64,000 nucleotides of DNA from the NCBI GenBank assembly GCA_907165065.1, contig OU015539.1:18320816-18384815 (forward strand), read 5' to 3'. The translations under genes were made by a program, and so were the position numbers. Shown here piece after piece: positions 13,051 to 27,224 of the stretch (position 1 is the stretch's first letter; each line of letters opens with the position of its first letter). The notes under the pieces were generated by a model. The model did not search any database. It had not been told where the DNA came from and saw only the letters and a program-made list of their open reading frames with translations. Source of the DNA: Caprimulgus europaeus (Eukaryota > Chordata > Aves > Caprimulgiformes > Caprimulgidae).

Positions 13051-13647
13051 TGTGGTGGTCACACTTGGCCAGCAGCCAAAACCAGCTCACTCCCATCCCC
13101 AGGGGAGAGAACTGGGGGGCAAGGGGAAGGAGACTCTTAGCATGAGGCAAGAACAATTTCATCATTGAAATAAAAGAAAACTTAAAATAATAATGATATT
13201 AAAATAATAATGATAATAATAGTAGTAATAAAACATGCAGATGAGTGATGCCCGGCCCGTGCCCAGAGAACGATCCCGGAGCAGCGACAATCCCGACCCG
13301 AAACCGCAATCCCGGGAGAGCCAGAGCCCGAGCGAGAGCCAGAGAGAGCCAGAGAGAGCCAGAGAGGAAGAGCCCCTCATGGATCTCCTGCCCATGGGGG
13401 ACAGGAGCTGGAACAGCCCCTTGGCAGAGCCCAGTGCCCATGGAGCTGATCCATGGCAATGTTCCTCACCCCTGAGCTCTTGCGCTTGCAGACGGACAAA
13501 CACAAAGTCCTTCAGTGCCAGGGACACCAATGCCAACATGGGGATGTTCTCAGCGTTTCTCTGCTGACAAATCCCAGCTGAACCCAACCCCCAGCGCTGC
13601 TCTGGGGGCTGGACAGAACCAGCTCTGGCCCAGCTCACACCAGGACA
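13051..13647 (-). mobile_element. Solo LTR of a second avian ERV-like family (family 2)
   Basis: Read on the minus strand it starts TGTCCTGGTGTGAGCTGG and ends TGACCACCACA. It has TG...CA ends and a possible 5-bp duplication with one mismatch (AACAG/AAGAG). It contains a CpG-rich core (GAACGATCCCGGAGCAGCGA on the plus strand), an AAT-rich tract (13190-13232) and GAGAGCCAGA-type short repeats (13326-13370). Its orientation is the same as LRP5 transcription. No internal retroviral genes are present. Confidence 0.75.
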
Positions 13648-14667
13648 AAGAGGCTTCCTGATCAACGATAAAACTAAGTTTTCAAAGTCTACCACTAGAC
13701 TCATTCAAATTCCAGATACAAATACGCATCTGGGTATAATTTTCAATGCAAGCACACACTCTAAGCTATTACTCTCTAAACAGCTTTCTACTGGTAATAC
13801 ACAAGCCTCTCCTCCTACTTCACATTGACATGGAACAGCCATCTAGAACATTATTTTCTCTAGCTCAATTTTCTCAAGCAGCAAACTTTATAAGCTTCTT
13901 CATACAAAGCCTTGCCTCACTTATAAGAATTAAATATAAGGTTCAAAAAACACAAACTAGACCCAGGAAGAAAAAAATATCTAGTGTAATTTTCTTATAC
14001 ATCTTTCACACAGAGCAGTCCAAAGGGAAACAGAGGGATGATTCATCTTCAGGATCAGAAAAATGGTATTTTTCATTTAAATCTTAACTTTGAATTTTTC
14101 AGTACAGATTATTTCATTATAAAACTAATTGAAGCCATAGCAACTCACTGGGTTATCTCTAAAATAGTCCATGGGCACTTGGACATGGCCTTGGACAAAT
14201 TTCTGGCACATCTGTGTGCAGAAGAGGTCTCAAGTATATTGCTAACTTTAAGATGCAGCGGGAAGGCAACAACTCTGCCACCACTCCTGGCGGCACAACG
14301 CACGGGAGGGAGCAGAGTCTGTCCGTGGTCCATTGTCCAAAGGGAAAGGTGCCCTCCAATAGCTCACTGCTAATAAAACTCTTCTGCAACGGGCTCCACG
14401 TATTTGATTCCTACAGAGAACTGGCAACACAAAATACAGTCAAAAGACACAAAATAGAGTCACAATTCTCTGGTTTCTGATGCAAGGGATTACTCTAGTT
14501 CATAAAAATCATCGTCTTTGGTGCAAAATTTCTGCCATCTTCACCAGGACGAGTGACATTTCAGTGTGTCAGGCAGTTTCTCTCAACTCACTTCTTCAAG
14601 GCTCAACTTTCAAGCAGCACATCCAAACCAAGTCAACACTGCCACTGTAGAAAAGCCAAGCTCCTAC

Positions 14668-14799
14668 CTGATTTGCATGTCCTGCCATCGTCTTCTAACT
14701 GCACACCAGTGGGACAGGCACAGCTGTAGAAGGGGTCTCTTGGAGACAGCAGGCACAGATGGGAGCAACCACCGTTGTTTTCTTCACATGGAGTGTGAA
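14668..14799 (-). CDS. LRP5: LRP5 exon 5 (first EGF-like module)
   Basis: This internal exon is 132 bp, matching the known LRP5 exon 5, and was found by reading the minus strand because no methionine-started ORF covers it in frame. The acceptor is GGTTTCTTGAAG at 14800, with a purine-interrupted, weak pyrimidine tract. The donor is TCAG|GTAGGA at 14667. Two bases (TT) complete the Phe codon from exon 4. The peptide reads [20 protein letters not shown], then [13 protein letters not shown] and [11 protein letters not shown]. It has six cysteines in the C-x6-C-x3-C-x11-C-x1-C-x12-C layout of an LRP-type EGF-like repeat and the NGGCSHLCL signature. It follows the first propeller and packs against it. 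The exon ends one base into a Gly codon that exon 6 would complete; exon 6 is not in this window. Confidence 0.96.
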
Positions 14800-16952
<2,153 letters not shown>

Positions 16953-17109
16953 TTATAAATGCACTGCTTCCACTTGCCACCAAGCCAAAAAATACCTGGC
17001 TTTGTGAAAACCCACAGAGGAATTGTCTTCTTTTCACAAATTCACCGGACCAAGAGATTCACCTGGCAATAAAAATGACAATCAGACTGAAAAATATAAA
17101 CCAAGACTT

Positions 17110-17248
17110 TGTGCCTTGGGAAACACTCAAGGCCAGGCTGGATGGGGCTCTGAGCCAAGGTGAAGATGTCCCTGCTCACTGCAGGGAGGTGGGACTGGAT
17201 GGCCTTGGAAGGGCCCTTCCAACCCAAACCAGTCTGTGACTCCATGAT
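17110..17248 (+). mobile_element. CR1 LINE fragment, short 3' end
   Basis: This plus-strand 3' piece reads CTCAAGGCCAGGCTGGATGG, GTCCCTGCTCACTGCAGGGA and GGGCCCTTCCAACCCAAACC, and ends CAGTCTGTGACTCCATGAT. It lies about 180 bp upstream of exon 4 on the minus strand, in intron 3. Confidence 0.88.
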
Positions 17249-17716
17249 AGCAATAAGGACACAAATATACTGGGTTTCATAGTGACACAGCACCTGATTC
17301 AGCTCCACACTGACCTCTGCAAGTCCATGCCAGAGTCCCTTAACAGGGCTGTGCAAATACCCCAACAGGACTGCCTCTGGAGGAAACACAGGTCTGGAGA
17401 GGCTCCGCCTGCGAAGCAGCACTGCCTGTCCCCCCAGGCACCATTTGACACCTTTGCCCAGGACTCCAGCCGCACTCAGTCCCTTCTTGTAGCAGGAAAA
17501 GGAGGAAACAACCCGAGAGTCTCTTTAAATTATCCCTCTTAACTTGGTCAGCAGCAGAAACAAATACTTCTCAGATTATCTTTTTAAATGTACAGCAAGG
17601 GTCAGTTGTATTTCTTCTAAGAGTAAATATTTATAATCAATATAAATCAGAAACATTTCAGATGTTTCTCAATGACCCCACTCAGACCCATCTCTTCTGG
17701 GCATGCAGCTAATAAC

Positions 17717-17754
17717 CAGCTAATAACCAGTCTGTTCCTACTGGTTATTAGCTG
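17717..17754. other. Perfect 15-bp inverted repeat (hairpin)
   Basis: CAGCTAATAACCAGT at 17717-17731 is perfectly complementary to ACTGGTTATTAGCTG at 17740-17754, with an 8-base loop CTGTTCCT. An extra direct copy of AGCTAATAACCAG precedes the left arm from 17707, so the right arm could pair with either copy. It lies in LRP5 intron 3 and does not belong to any repeat I recognise. Confidence 0.95.
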
Positions 17755-18159
17755 AACTGAGAGCCACAAACCCCATGACATTTCCAACACGTTTTCTAAA
17801 CCACGGGATCTCCAAATTTACACACATTGCAATAAATTTGTGTAATTTAGAGTCAATAGTTTTTGGAGTCAATAGAGTCAATATCTATTTATGAAGTCAG
17901 TGAGAACATACTAGACAATTCCTCTGTCAAACCAATATGAACTCAGTTTTCACAAAATTCACACATTTTATGTATGCACAAAGGCACACAAACACCTTCC
18001 AAACCAGTATTCCGACACAGCAAACCAGGATTCAACGTTTTTCATCACAGAACTTTGAGAAACCTGAAGTCTCAACACCATCCTGAAGGAAAGTGAGAAA
18101 TATATTTTTCTTATACCTACATTCAGATCTGCATTTAAATCGTTTCCCTCAAAGAGATT

Positions 18160-18217
18160 AAAAAACAAAACAAAAAAACAACCAAAAAAAACCCAACCAA
18201 ACAAAAAAATCCCACAA
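18160..18217 (+). repeat. A/C-rich low-complexity tract
   Basis: Runs of A interrupted by single or paired C (AAAACAAAACAAAAAAACAA and similar). A similar tract is at about 62815-62865. No element boundary is visible. Confidence 0.8.
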
Positions 18218-20416
18218 AAACCAGCTAATATTTGGCAGGGAAAGGATTCTGTTTCATTTTGAGCAGCATAGCACTATTTGCATTTTCCACAGTTGGGGGA
18301 ATATTAAAAAGTGCCCCCAAAATTCTTCAGAAGTACTCAGACACGGACAGGTCTCAGACAGACTGACATATGCAAGCAAATATTTGCGTACACATGTGCA
18401 GAGCAGGTAATGTGGAAAAAAAGAAAACAAAATCACCATTCTTCTTTCTGTTCTAGAGATAAAAATGGAACAGGACTGAAATTTCTGTCCTTCAAATTAT
18501 CATTACTTCTCTCACCATAAAACATGACAGAATAAACAGAAACACTGATTGCACTTTCTCTTTCCACTCTCACCTTGCTGTTATTTTTCACTGGTAACAG
18601 CGGTGGCTGTATCCCAGTGTCACAGCAGCTGTTTTCCACTACGTCTTGCCCCTATTTCCATCATTCCCAGATATCAAGTCTCCCCTTCTCCTGTAATTAC
18701 ATCCCTTGAAACAGCTCCAGCCCATGTGCTTGCAAACTGGAGCTTGCTCAGGGATCCCAGGCAGACTGTTCCAGTAACAGAAATGCACCCTGCAGAACGC
18801 AGATTTCCTTTTTATTTCAGTTCTGAAGTGATTCTGGGACAGGAGGGGTAGAAGCATTTGAAACACAGGAAGGTTTCTTTATTGACAAATATAGATGAAA
18901 CTTACTTTGCTCTGTGTTTAATAAACAGAAGCAACCTCCAAAGTTCTTACTGAAGTCTGCCTTGACACCAGAACCTAAAAGTCCCAACTTCCCAGACTTC
19001 TCTTTCAACAGTGATCAGAGGAAGGGAAGAAAGAATAAATAAAATTTTCATTTTAAAAGAGTTTAAATTAATATCAATATTAATGGCATTTTATTAATAC
19101 GCATAACATTTTAAGAATGAAGCTTTACCATAGGGTAGCAGTATAAAATACCCACAGCTAAATGACATCAAGCTATTTTACTGGACAACAGCTAAAAGTC
19201 CACATGCAGTTAGAAACAAAGAATTCCCAGCATACATCCTGCAGAGGAATATCTTGACATCAAGTGTGCACTTGCACCCTCCAGCAGTTGAGTAAAATAT
19301 GTAAGAAGTGCACATCAGTGAGCTTTTTTTTTTTTAAATGCAAAATGCATTGTTTTTTCCTAAAATACTGCTTCATTTATGGCTTAACAGAAAACTGCTT
19401 GGGAGGAGGTGGACATGCACTAATCTACCACAAAGTAATTTGGACAGATTAATGGAATCAGTGTTTTCAAAGGATTTCCCCCTCTCAGGTGGTCCTTCTC
19501 TACCTTAAAATGAGCAAAATAAATTTTATTTACCAATTACAACTTTAAGTTTCTACACAAACATGCAACTAAAGTTTATACAATTTGAATCTGCATGATA
19601 ACTGCAGAATCAGCCTGGAAACCTGACCCTCTGCCCCTCACCCCAAATCAGAGAAACATATTCATGTTGGATTGTATGAAAAATCTCTCTTAGATTTTTA
19701 ATTTTGAGAAAACATTTTCTTTCTGTCTAGGAACCTGCACCCAGGGTTTGAGCTGCCCCTCCCTTCTCTGTACAGAACTGTCAGTCAACACTTGTCACTT
19801 ACTACAATACCACCATTATCTAGCTCTTCATAGTGCTCTCAAAGGAACCCAAGAGTGTTTCACAAAGGATGTCCATATTGTTATTCCTCTTTTATGAGTG
19901 TGAAAATCAGGCACAAAATGCACTTTGGTAAAAAAACCTGAAAAACACCATGGAAAATACAGTGTTTTTTGGGGGGGAAGGCATATTATTCTATTACACA
20001 GATATGTGTAAAATAAAAACTCCTCCAACTGTTTACCAAAGCAGAATAACTTCATAACACAGATATTTAAATTTTTTAAATCATTAAAATGTCATTTTAA
20101 ACTCTCTGGAGACCAAAGCCAGAGCAGAATGCAGAGACTCACCTCCGCAGCAGGACATTTCATTGGCACAGGACACTCGCTCTTCAGGACCAACCCAACC
20201 TGCCCACTGAGCACTGCAGAGAACTGGAAGTTCAGTCTCACGTGTCCAGGTCTGCCCTGTCTGAAGGGTCACACCTCTGCGTCTACACAAGCCAAAACCC
20301 AACAGCACACTTGGACAGGAGCCACCAAGCAAACCCTCCACACTGGGCTCTCAATCGAGCTTCAGGAAAATCTGCACCCCACTTGCTTGCAGCCTGGAAT
20401 GATTGGAATTTGGTTC

Positions 20417-21623
20417 TGCAGTGGGTTTGCATGGCCAGGTTTTGGTGAGGGGCAGCACAGTGGTGGCTTCTGTGAGAAGCTGCCAGAAGCTTCCCCCATG
20501 TCCCACACAGCCAGTGCCACCAGCTCCATGAGGGACCCACTGCTGGCCAAGGCCGAGCCCATCAGCAACACCTCTGAGAACAGAACTAAGGAAAAAGGGG
20601 AAGAGAAAAAACCTGCACACTTTGCAGCTGGAGAGGAGTGAGAAGATGAGAGAAACAACTCTGCAGGAGGGGGAAGAGGTGCTCCAAGCACTGGCGCAGA
20701 GATTCCCCCACAACTTGCCATAAAGACCATGGTGAGGCAGGGTCCTGCAGTCCATGGAGGTCCATGGTGGAGCAGATGTCCCCCTGCAGCCCATGGAGGT
20801 CCATGGTGGAGCAGATGTCCCCCTGCAGCCCATGGAGGTCCATGGTGGAGCAGATGTCCCCCTGCAGCCCATGGAGGTCCATGGTGGAGCAGATGTCCCC
20901 CTGCAGCCCATGGAGGACCCCACGCCGGAGCAGGTGGATGCCCGAAGGAGGCTGTGACCCCGCAGGAAGCCCGCGCTGGAGCAGGTTCCTGTCAGGACCT
21001 GTAGCCCGTGGAGAGAGGAGCCCAGGCCGGAGCAGGTTTGCTGGCAGGACTTGTGACCCCGTGGGGGACCCGCGCTGGAGCAGTCCCTTCCTGAAGGACT
21101 GCACCCCATGGAATGGACCCAGGCTGGGGCAGTTCGAGAAGAGCTGTCAGTCATGGGAAGGTCTCACGTAGGAGAAGTTGGTGGAGGACTGTCCCCTGTG
21201 AGAGGGACCCCACGCTGGTGTGGGGGAAGGAGTCCTCCCCCCGAGGAGGAAGGAGCAGCAGAACCAACGTGTGATGAACTGACCCCAACCCCCATTCTCT
21301 GTCCCCCTGTGTCGAGGAAGGAGGTGGAGACAATCATGAGTGCAGCTGAGCCCAGGAAGCAGGGAGGGGTGGGGGGAGGTGGTTTAAGATTTGGGTTTAT
21401 TTCTCATTATCCTCCTCTGATTTTGACTGGTAATAATGTAAACTAATTTCCCCAAGTCGAGTCTGTTTTGCCCGTGCCAGTCCCTGGTGAGTGATCTCTC
21501 TCTGTCCTCATCTCCACCCACGAGCCTTTCGTTGTGTTTTCTCTCCCCTGCCCAGTTGAGAAGGGGCAGCGATAGAGCAGCTTTGGTGGGCACCTTTCAT
21601 CCAGCCAGGGTCAGCCCACCAGA
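20417..21623 (+). mobile_element. Solo LTR, family 1, with 39-bp minisatellite
   Basis: It runs from TGCAGTGGGTTTGCATGG to TCAGCCCACCAGA. Family-1 landmarks are CTGTGAGAAGCTGCCAGAAG, GGACTTGTGACCCCGTGGGG, CAAGTCGAGTCTGTTTTGCC and AGCCTTTCGTTGTGTTTTCT. Its AATAAA-like site is AATAAT. I see no clear target duplication. It contains four tandem 39-bp units (20754-20909) and a single copy of the 51-bp unit that is triplicated in the copy at 26864. No internal retroviral sequence is attached. Confidence 0.78.
20754..20909 (+). repeat. 39-bp minisatellite, 4 units
   Basis: Four head-to-tail 39-bp units, each beginning ATGGAGGTCCATGGTGGAGC and ending CCCCTGCAGCCC, lie inside the family-1 LTR at 20417. 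The units are essentially identical. Because 39 is divisible by three, the repeat gives long but meaningless open frames. Confidence 0.97.
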
Positions 21624-22068
21624 GCTAATTTATAGACAGCTAAAAGGACTGGATGGGGCCAAGGAGAAGCGTGTCTCAATGTGCATTTCCTATTGAACAA
21701 AAATACCACAACAATACCATAAAATCCCAGGTACTAGTTAAATGTCCGATTGCCTAGGGCCAAGGAAAAGCATCTCCAACTATTTTCAAGTCAAATATGC
21801 GCCTAATAATGAAAAATCCTGCTGTACAAAAAGGCTAAAACCAGTCTACAGTGAAATATTGATACAAATAGTCTTACTTTTAAAACCAGTTTTATAGGAT
21901 GTCAGGCTGTTTTACTTTTTGCAGGGCTATTAACAACTGCATTTAAAAAGAACAATCAGGTATTGGCATTATTCTAGATTACAGAAAAAAACCCCATGCC
22001 CCAGTTCCAAATGAATGCAGGAGGTGGGAGATAACTGACTGTCCACAGTGTGGACGAAAGGAAACTCA

Positions 22069-22296
<228 letters not shown>

Positions 22297-23032
22297 TTAA
22301 ACCCCAACATGTGCTGCACGGCTCTAGGAACAGAGGGAGAGCGGCACTCTGCAAAGCATCGAGCGTGTCTCCGCTAAGGTATATCCCCAAACCTTTAACA
22401 TACTTATTAATGTATTCACATACTTATTAGCATAAACCAAACCACAGGTCCAGAGGGTGCAAACAAAAGTCCTTTGTGAGAGCAGCTCTCACAAGCATTG
22501 CCTCTGCCTTCTTTTTCACTGGGCACCACCTGATTTTCGTAAGCATTTACAACTGAGTGTCACACTTGTGTGGCCAGTTATTACAAGTTAATATCTTAAA
22601 TCACATTCTAATGTGATTAATTAATTAATTAAGCAACTAATTACTTATCCAAGCAGGCAATGACCATAGCTGCACCTCCTGTACCACAGAAAGGAATAAA
22701 ATCAAGCACCCTGAAATTTCTTTCTGTCAATAAATAAATCACGAATCCGTGCAGACTCAGAATGACATTAGATTAAATTTTTTATTTAAATATTTTTTCT
22801 CCTCCTGTCCATGTCCCAGTTTTCCTGTGACTCCACTTCTGGGCAATCGAAGGAGCCTGAAGAGTGACATCCACAGCACACAGCAACTTGGAAGGACTAG
22901 ATCAAAAGGCAGCAAACCACACAGCATCTGTGTGAGAGGTTGAGAGTGAGCAGTCGGGAGAGGAACTGTCTGATGAGGACAGTCAGCTCCTGCCTGGTGA
23001 ACATCACCCAGCGCCGTGGGGCTTGGGAGGGG

Positions 23033-23874
23033 TGTGGGTGGGGTTTGTGTGTGGGGCCGTGTTTGGTAGTGGGGGAAGGGGTTACAGTGATGGCCCCTGT
23101 GAGAACCTTCACTAAACTCCCCTGGCTCCAAGGCAGACCCACCTCCAGCCCAGGCTGGGCCAGTCAGCACTAGAAAAATGCCTCTGAGAACCCATGTGTG
23201 TGAGGGCAAGGACTGTCCTGGAAAGGAGAAGGGGAGAGAACCTGGAGGAGAGGCCATGGACGGGAACAAGAGACCATCAGCCTAAACAAAGAGAGAGCTG
23301 CACTGCCAGGAGGAAGGAGGAGGAGGGGGAGAACAGAGAACCTCAGACACCCAGTTCAACACTTATGGAGTGGGAGAAGGCAGAGGAGGTCCCTGCAGCC
23401 CATGGAGGTTCAGCAGCGGAGCAGACTCCCTCGTTCAGGCCATGGAGGACTCCACACCAGAGCAGAAAAGCCCAGCCTGAGGGCAGGTGTGACTGAATTG
23501 AGACCCCAGAGTTGCTGGCTGCCAGAGCAGGGGTGGAACCCAAAGCCAGGGGGGAGAAGGTCCACCGAACAGGACTGCAGCCCGTGGACATCCCCAAAGC
23601 GATGGGAGCCTGGGAAGAAGGGAGGGGTGGGGGAAGGTGCTGCCAGAGGTGGTTGTTGTGTCTCACTGTCCTGCTCTGATTGATTGGTAATGAATTAAAT
23701 GGATTTTTCTTCCCCCAGTGGAGTCTGTTTTGCCCGTGCCCATCTCTGGTGAGTGAACCCTCCCTGGCCTCATGCCAACCCTGTGCCCCCTCTGTTGTGT
23801 CTCCCATCTCATCTCACCGGGTTAGGTGAGTGTGTGCAGGACCACATGGTCCTAGTGTGGGTTAAACCACCACA
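23033..23874 (+). mobile_element. Solo LTR, family 1, short form
   Basis: It runs from TGTGGGTGGGGTTTGTGTG to GGTTAAACCACCACA. It is closest to the copy at 9289, sharing GATTGATTGGTAATGAATTA-type sequence, TTCTTCCCCCAGTGGAGTC and AACTCCCCTGGCTCCAAGG. It lacks the 39-bp minisatellite. The left edge is uncertain by a few bases and no target duplication is clear. Confidence 0.72.
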
Positions 23875-24418
23875 CCAGCAAAATGTACCCAGGCTGCAAA
23901 TCCGGCACGTCAGGGGTGCAAAACACCAGAGCCGACCCCTTGCACAGCTCCCTTGGCCCAGTCAGAAAAACTTTCCCAGTATTTCCCAATATTTCCCAGT
24001 AGTGCTTTCCCAGTGCCAACACAGCCACTTCTGGCACAGTCTGCATCAGGAGGCCTTTGACATGAGTGAGCCCTTGAACAAAATGAGGAGTCTGTGCACA
24101 GGACTGCCCAGCCCTCCAGGTTCACCGCACTGTGTGAGACCAACAGCGACACTGGGTGGGCACCAGCTGGGTAAGTGCACTGAGCTACATCTCAGCTAAG
24201 TCCTGCTACCACTGGAACTCCAGAAAAGCATGGTAGGGAAAGAGGCATCTCCTCAGTCCCATACTCAGCAAGACTTTTCATAACCTGGATTACCCCAGAC
24301 CCTCACACTCCCTGAAGACAGCACCAGCTGTGCAACCGCGATAGGAACCACGCAAGAAGTAAACAAACGTCCACTGTGAACACCCACAGAGGAAACAAGC
24401 TTCATGGTTTCTTTTATG

Positions 24419-24439
24419 AAAGTGAATGCCATTCACTTT
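24419..24439. other. Perfect 21-base palindrome
   Basis: AAAGTGAATG and its exact reverse complement CATTCACTTT are separated by a single C. It lies in intron 2, about 550 bp right of the LTR at 23033, in otherwise unique sequence. It could be a symmetric protein-binding site or chance. Confidence 0.9.
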
Positions 24440-24807
24440 GGGAATAAAGAGAGGACCACCTGTGTAACTGCTGTCATGTTCCTCAGCAGGACATTCTCCT
24501 CTTTTCAACAGAAGATGCTCCTGTAAACTGCAGTAGCTCTGTAGCTGCTTCGTGTGTAGCTGGGGCCATCACTCCAGCTGAGGAGGAACAGGCAGCTGTA
24601 CAGATACCCCAGCACGTCCCTCAACTCACTTAGACTTAAAATGCTCTGATCTCCACCTGCATAATGCACTTCAACTCAGCCCTACCTCCCGTTCCAGCAG
24701 TCATAGGTGCTGGACCTGTTCAGACCATTCTGATTACAGCAGCGTGTATCATAGTGAGCATCTTTATCCCACTGAGGAGGGAATACAGATAAAAACATAG
24801 ATAGACA

Positions 24808-25611
24808 GGCTTGAGAGGTGGGTCTGTGCAAACCTCATGAAGTTCAACAACGGCAAGGTCCTGCACCTGGGTCAGAGGAACCCCAAAAGCACAAATCCAG
24901 CTGGGCCATGAGTGGATGGAGAGCAGCCCTGAGGAGAAGGACTTGGGGTGCTGGGGGAGGAGAAGCTCCACATGAGGTGGCACCGTGCGCTGGCAGCACA
25001 GAGCCAATAACCGTGCCCTGGCTGCACCCAGAGCAGCGTGGGCAGCAGGGCCAGGGAGGGGATTCTGCCCCTCTGCTCTGCTCTCCTGAGACCCCCCCTG
25101 CAGTGCTGCCTCCAGTGCTGGGGCCACCAACAGCACAAGGACATGGACCCACTGGAGCCAGTGCAGAGGAGGCCACGAGGATGATGCCAGGGCTGGAGCA
25201 GCTCTGCTGTGAGGACAGGCTGAGAGAGTTGGGGCTGTTCAGCCTGGAGAAGAGAAGGCTCCGGGGAGACCTTCCAGTGGCCTCCCAGTACCTGAAGGGG
25301 CTCCAGGAAGGCTGGGGAGGGACTTTGGCCAAGGGCAGGGAGTGAAAGAACAAGGGGTGATAGCTTGAAAGTGGCAGAGGGGAGCTGGAGCTGAGATGTG
25401 ATGAAGAAATTGTTTGGTGTGAGGGTGGTGAGACCCTGGCCCAGGTTGGGCAGAGAAGCTGTGGCTGCTCCTCCCTGGAAGTGTTCTCGGCCAGGTTGGA
25501 TGAGGCTTTGAGCAACCTGGTCTAGTGGAAGGTGTCCCTGCTGCTGGCAGGGGGGTTGGGACTGGATGAGCTTTGAGGTCCCTTCCAACCCAAACCAGTC
25601 TGGGATTTATG
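24808..25611 (+). mobile_element. CR1 LINE fragment, long (about 0.8 kb)
   Basis: This is the longest CR1 piece here. It starts GTGGGTCTGTGCAAACCTCA and AGGTCCTGCACCTGGGTC (the end of the reverse-transcriptase ORF and 3' UTR junction of CR1). It continues through GAGAAGGACTTGGGGTGCTG, GAGCCTGGAGAAG-like sequence and GGCCAGGTTGGATGAGGC to the 3' end CCAGTCTGGGATTTATGA. No intact ORF2 remains. It is the inverted partner of 11285-11912. Confidence 0.94.
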
Positions 25612-27224
25612 AGGAAATGACTCACAGTACACATACACAAGAATGTGGGAGGGTAAAACAAGGAGTTTTCTAGTTGAAATGGTTAAGCTTCCATGCAGAC
25701 GAGTCCTCAGGCTTCTGACACACCTCAGAGTGGTTACAGTGGACTTGTGTCCCCAGATGGCTTCCCCAAAACATCTCATCTCCGGCAGCCAGGACAGACT
25801 GGCTGCTCCTGAAGGAGTGGCAGCAGTAGCTCAGTGCCCCAGTTCACCAAAATTGCCACTCATTTTGGTTTCCCTTAACAAGTCAGGCTGTAATTTGTGG
25901 CAGGTCAAGCTGTGAGGGGAAGCAGCTATTGACAAACAACGGAAGCCAGAGAAAAGGAGACAGAAAAGAAACTTGTCTACGCAACCAGCTGGTGAATCAG
26001 ACCGAGCACTGATCCGGCCAAACACTCGTTTTCGTCAGGTCAACCCAGCTCTCTGATCCTGCTCACTGGCACGAGCTTGAAGTATCCAGAGGACACCTCG
26101 AGCCACCTCTATAGGAATGAAGATGGACAAAAGACAGCCTGTTGAATTAGGGAAAAATCTGGCTAGCAAAGGTGACTTCAAGCGGCATCATATGGCTATG
26201 ACAGTCCCACACATCCATATATTGAAATCTATAAATACAGACTAAAAAGGAGCTTAGAGCAAAGTCAGTAATTCCATGACAGTTATTTAAAAGCAAAAAC
26301 TAAGGAGACAAAACTAGCTAAACCAAATTAAACCTTAAAAGCAGGTTAAACTAAAAAGGATGAACAAATACCCCCAGTATTACCCTTGAGCAAAATTCCT
26401 CTCCCAAGCCTCCCATTAATGCTGCAGCAGGGCCCGGAGCTCAGTGCATTCAGATGACAAAAAGCTTTATAAATAACAGTCTGTAAGCTAAAGGGCCCTC
26501 ATGGCTTTCCCATATTGAAGGAGCTCCAGCTCAAGAGCCTCTCTCCCCCAGACAAACCGCTGCCTCATCCTGGACAGCACAAACACCGCTGGACACAAGC
26601 AGGATTTGCAGATTCACACATTAACTTGCCACAGGACAATGACATCCCTACGATTTACCTCATTAACAGGTACCAAACTCAGTCCTCAGCAGTGGAGGTC
26701 ATTCAAAGGTCTAAAACTCCACGGTATTAGCAAAGCTGCTGTGCCGCCAAGGAAGGGGAGCGGGGTGAAGATGTGCTTGGACAACAGGTAGGACAATCTG
26801 AACGCAGCCAGCGCTCTTTCAAAGCACTTCTCTCCCAGCTGGACTTCTCTAATGCAAAATGAGTGCACTGGGTTTGTGTGGCTGGGTTTTGGTAGCAGGG
26901 GATGCATAGGGGTGGCTTCTGTGAGAAGCTGCCAGAAGCTTCCCCCATGTCCCACACAGCCAGTGCCACCGGCTCCATGAGGGACCCGCTGCTGGCCAAG
27001 GCCGAGCCCATCAGCAACACCTCTGAGAACAGAACTAAGGAAAAAGGGGAAGAGAAAAAACCCTGCACACTTTGCAGATGGAGAGGAGTGAGAAGATGAG
27101 AGAAACAACTCTGCAGACACCAAGGTCAGGGAAGAAGGAGGGGAAGGAGGTGCTCCAGGCGCCAGAGAAGAGATTCCCCTGAAACTTGTGATGAAGACCA
27201 TGGTGAGGCAGGGTCCTGCAGCCC

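Larger units (their letters stand above)
1..14667 (-). other. LRP5: LRP5 intron 5 (partial)
   Basis: Everything left of exon 5 reads as intron. No further YWTD or EGF exon appears on either strand, so exon 6 lies before position 1. It holds six CR1 fragments (205, 1364, 2229, 4994, 8206, 11285) and two solo LTRs (9289 and 13051). The stretches 410-1360, 2640-3950, 4450-4990, 5520-8200, 8360-9285, 10310-11280, 11920-13050 and 13650-14667 are AT-rich unique sequence in which I see no gene or repeat. The block at about 3960-4445 is noted separately as a possible regulatory element. Confidence 0.85.

Noticed and set aside
1-14667. LRP5 exon 6 or later exons
   Set aside because: No minus-strand segment with the expected second-propeller YWTD sequence or matching splice phase was seen.
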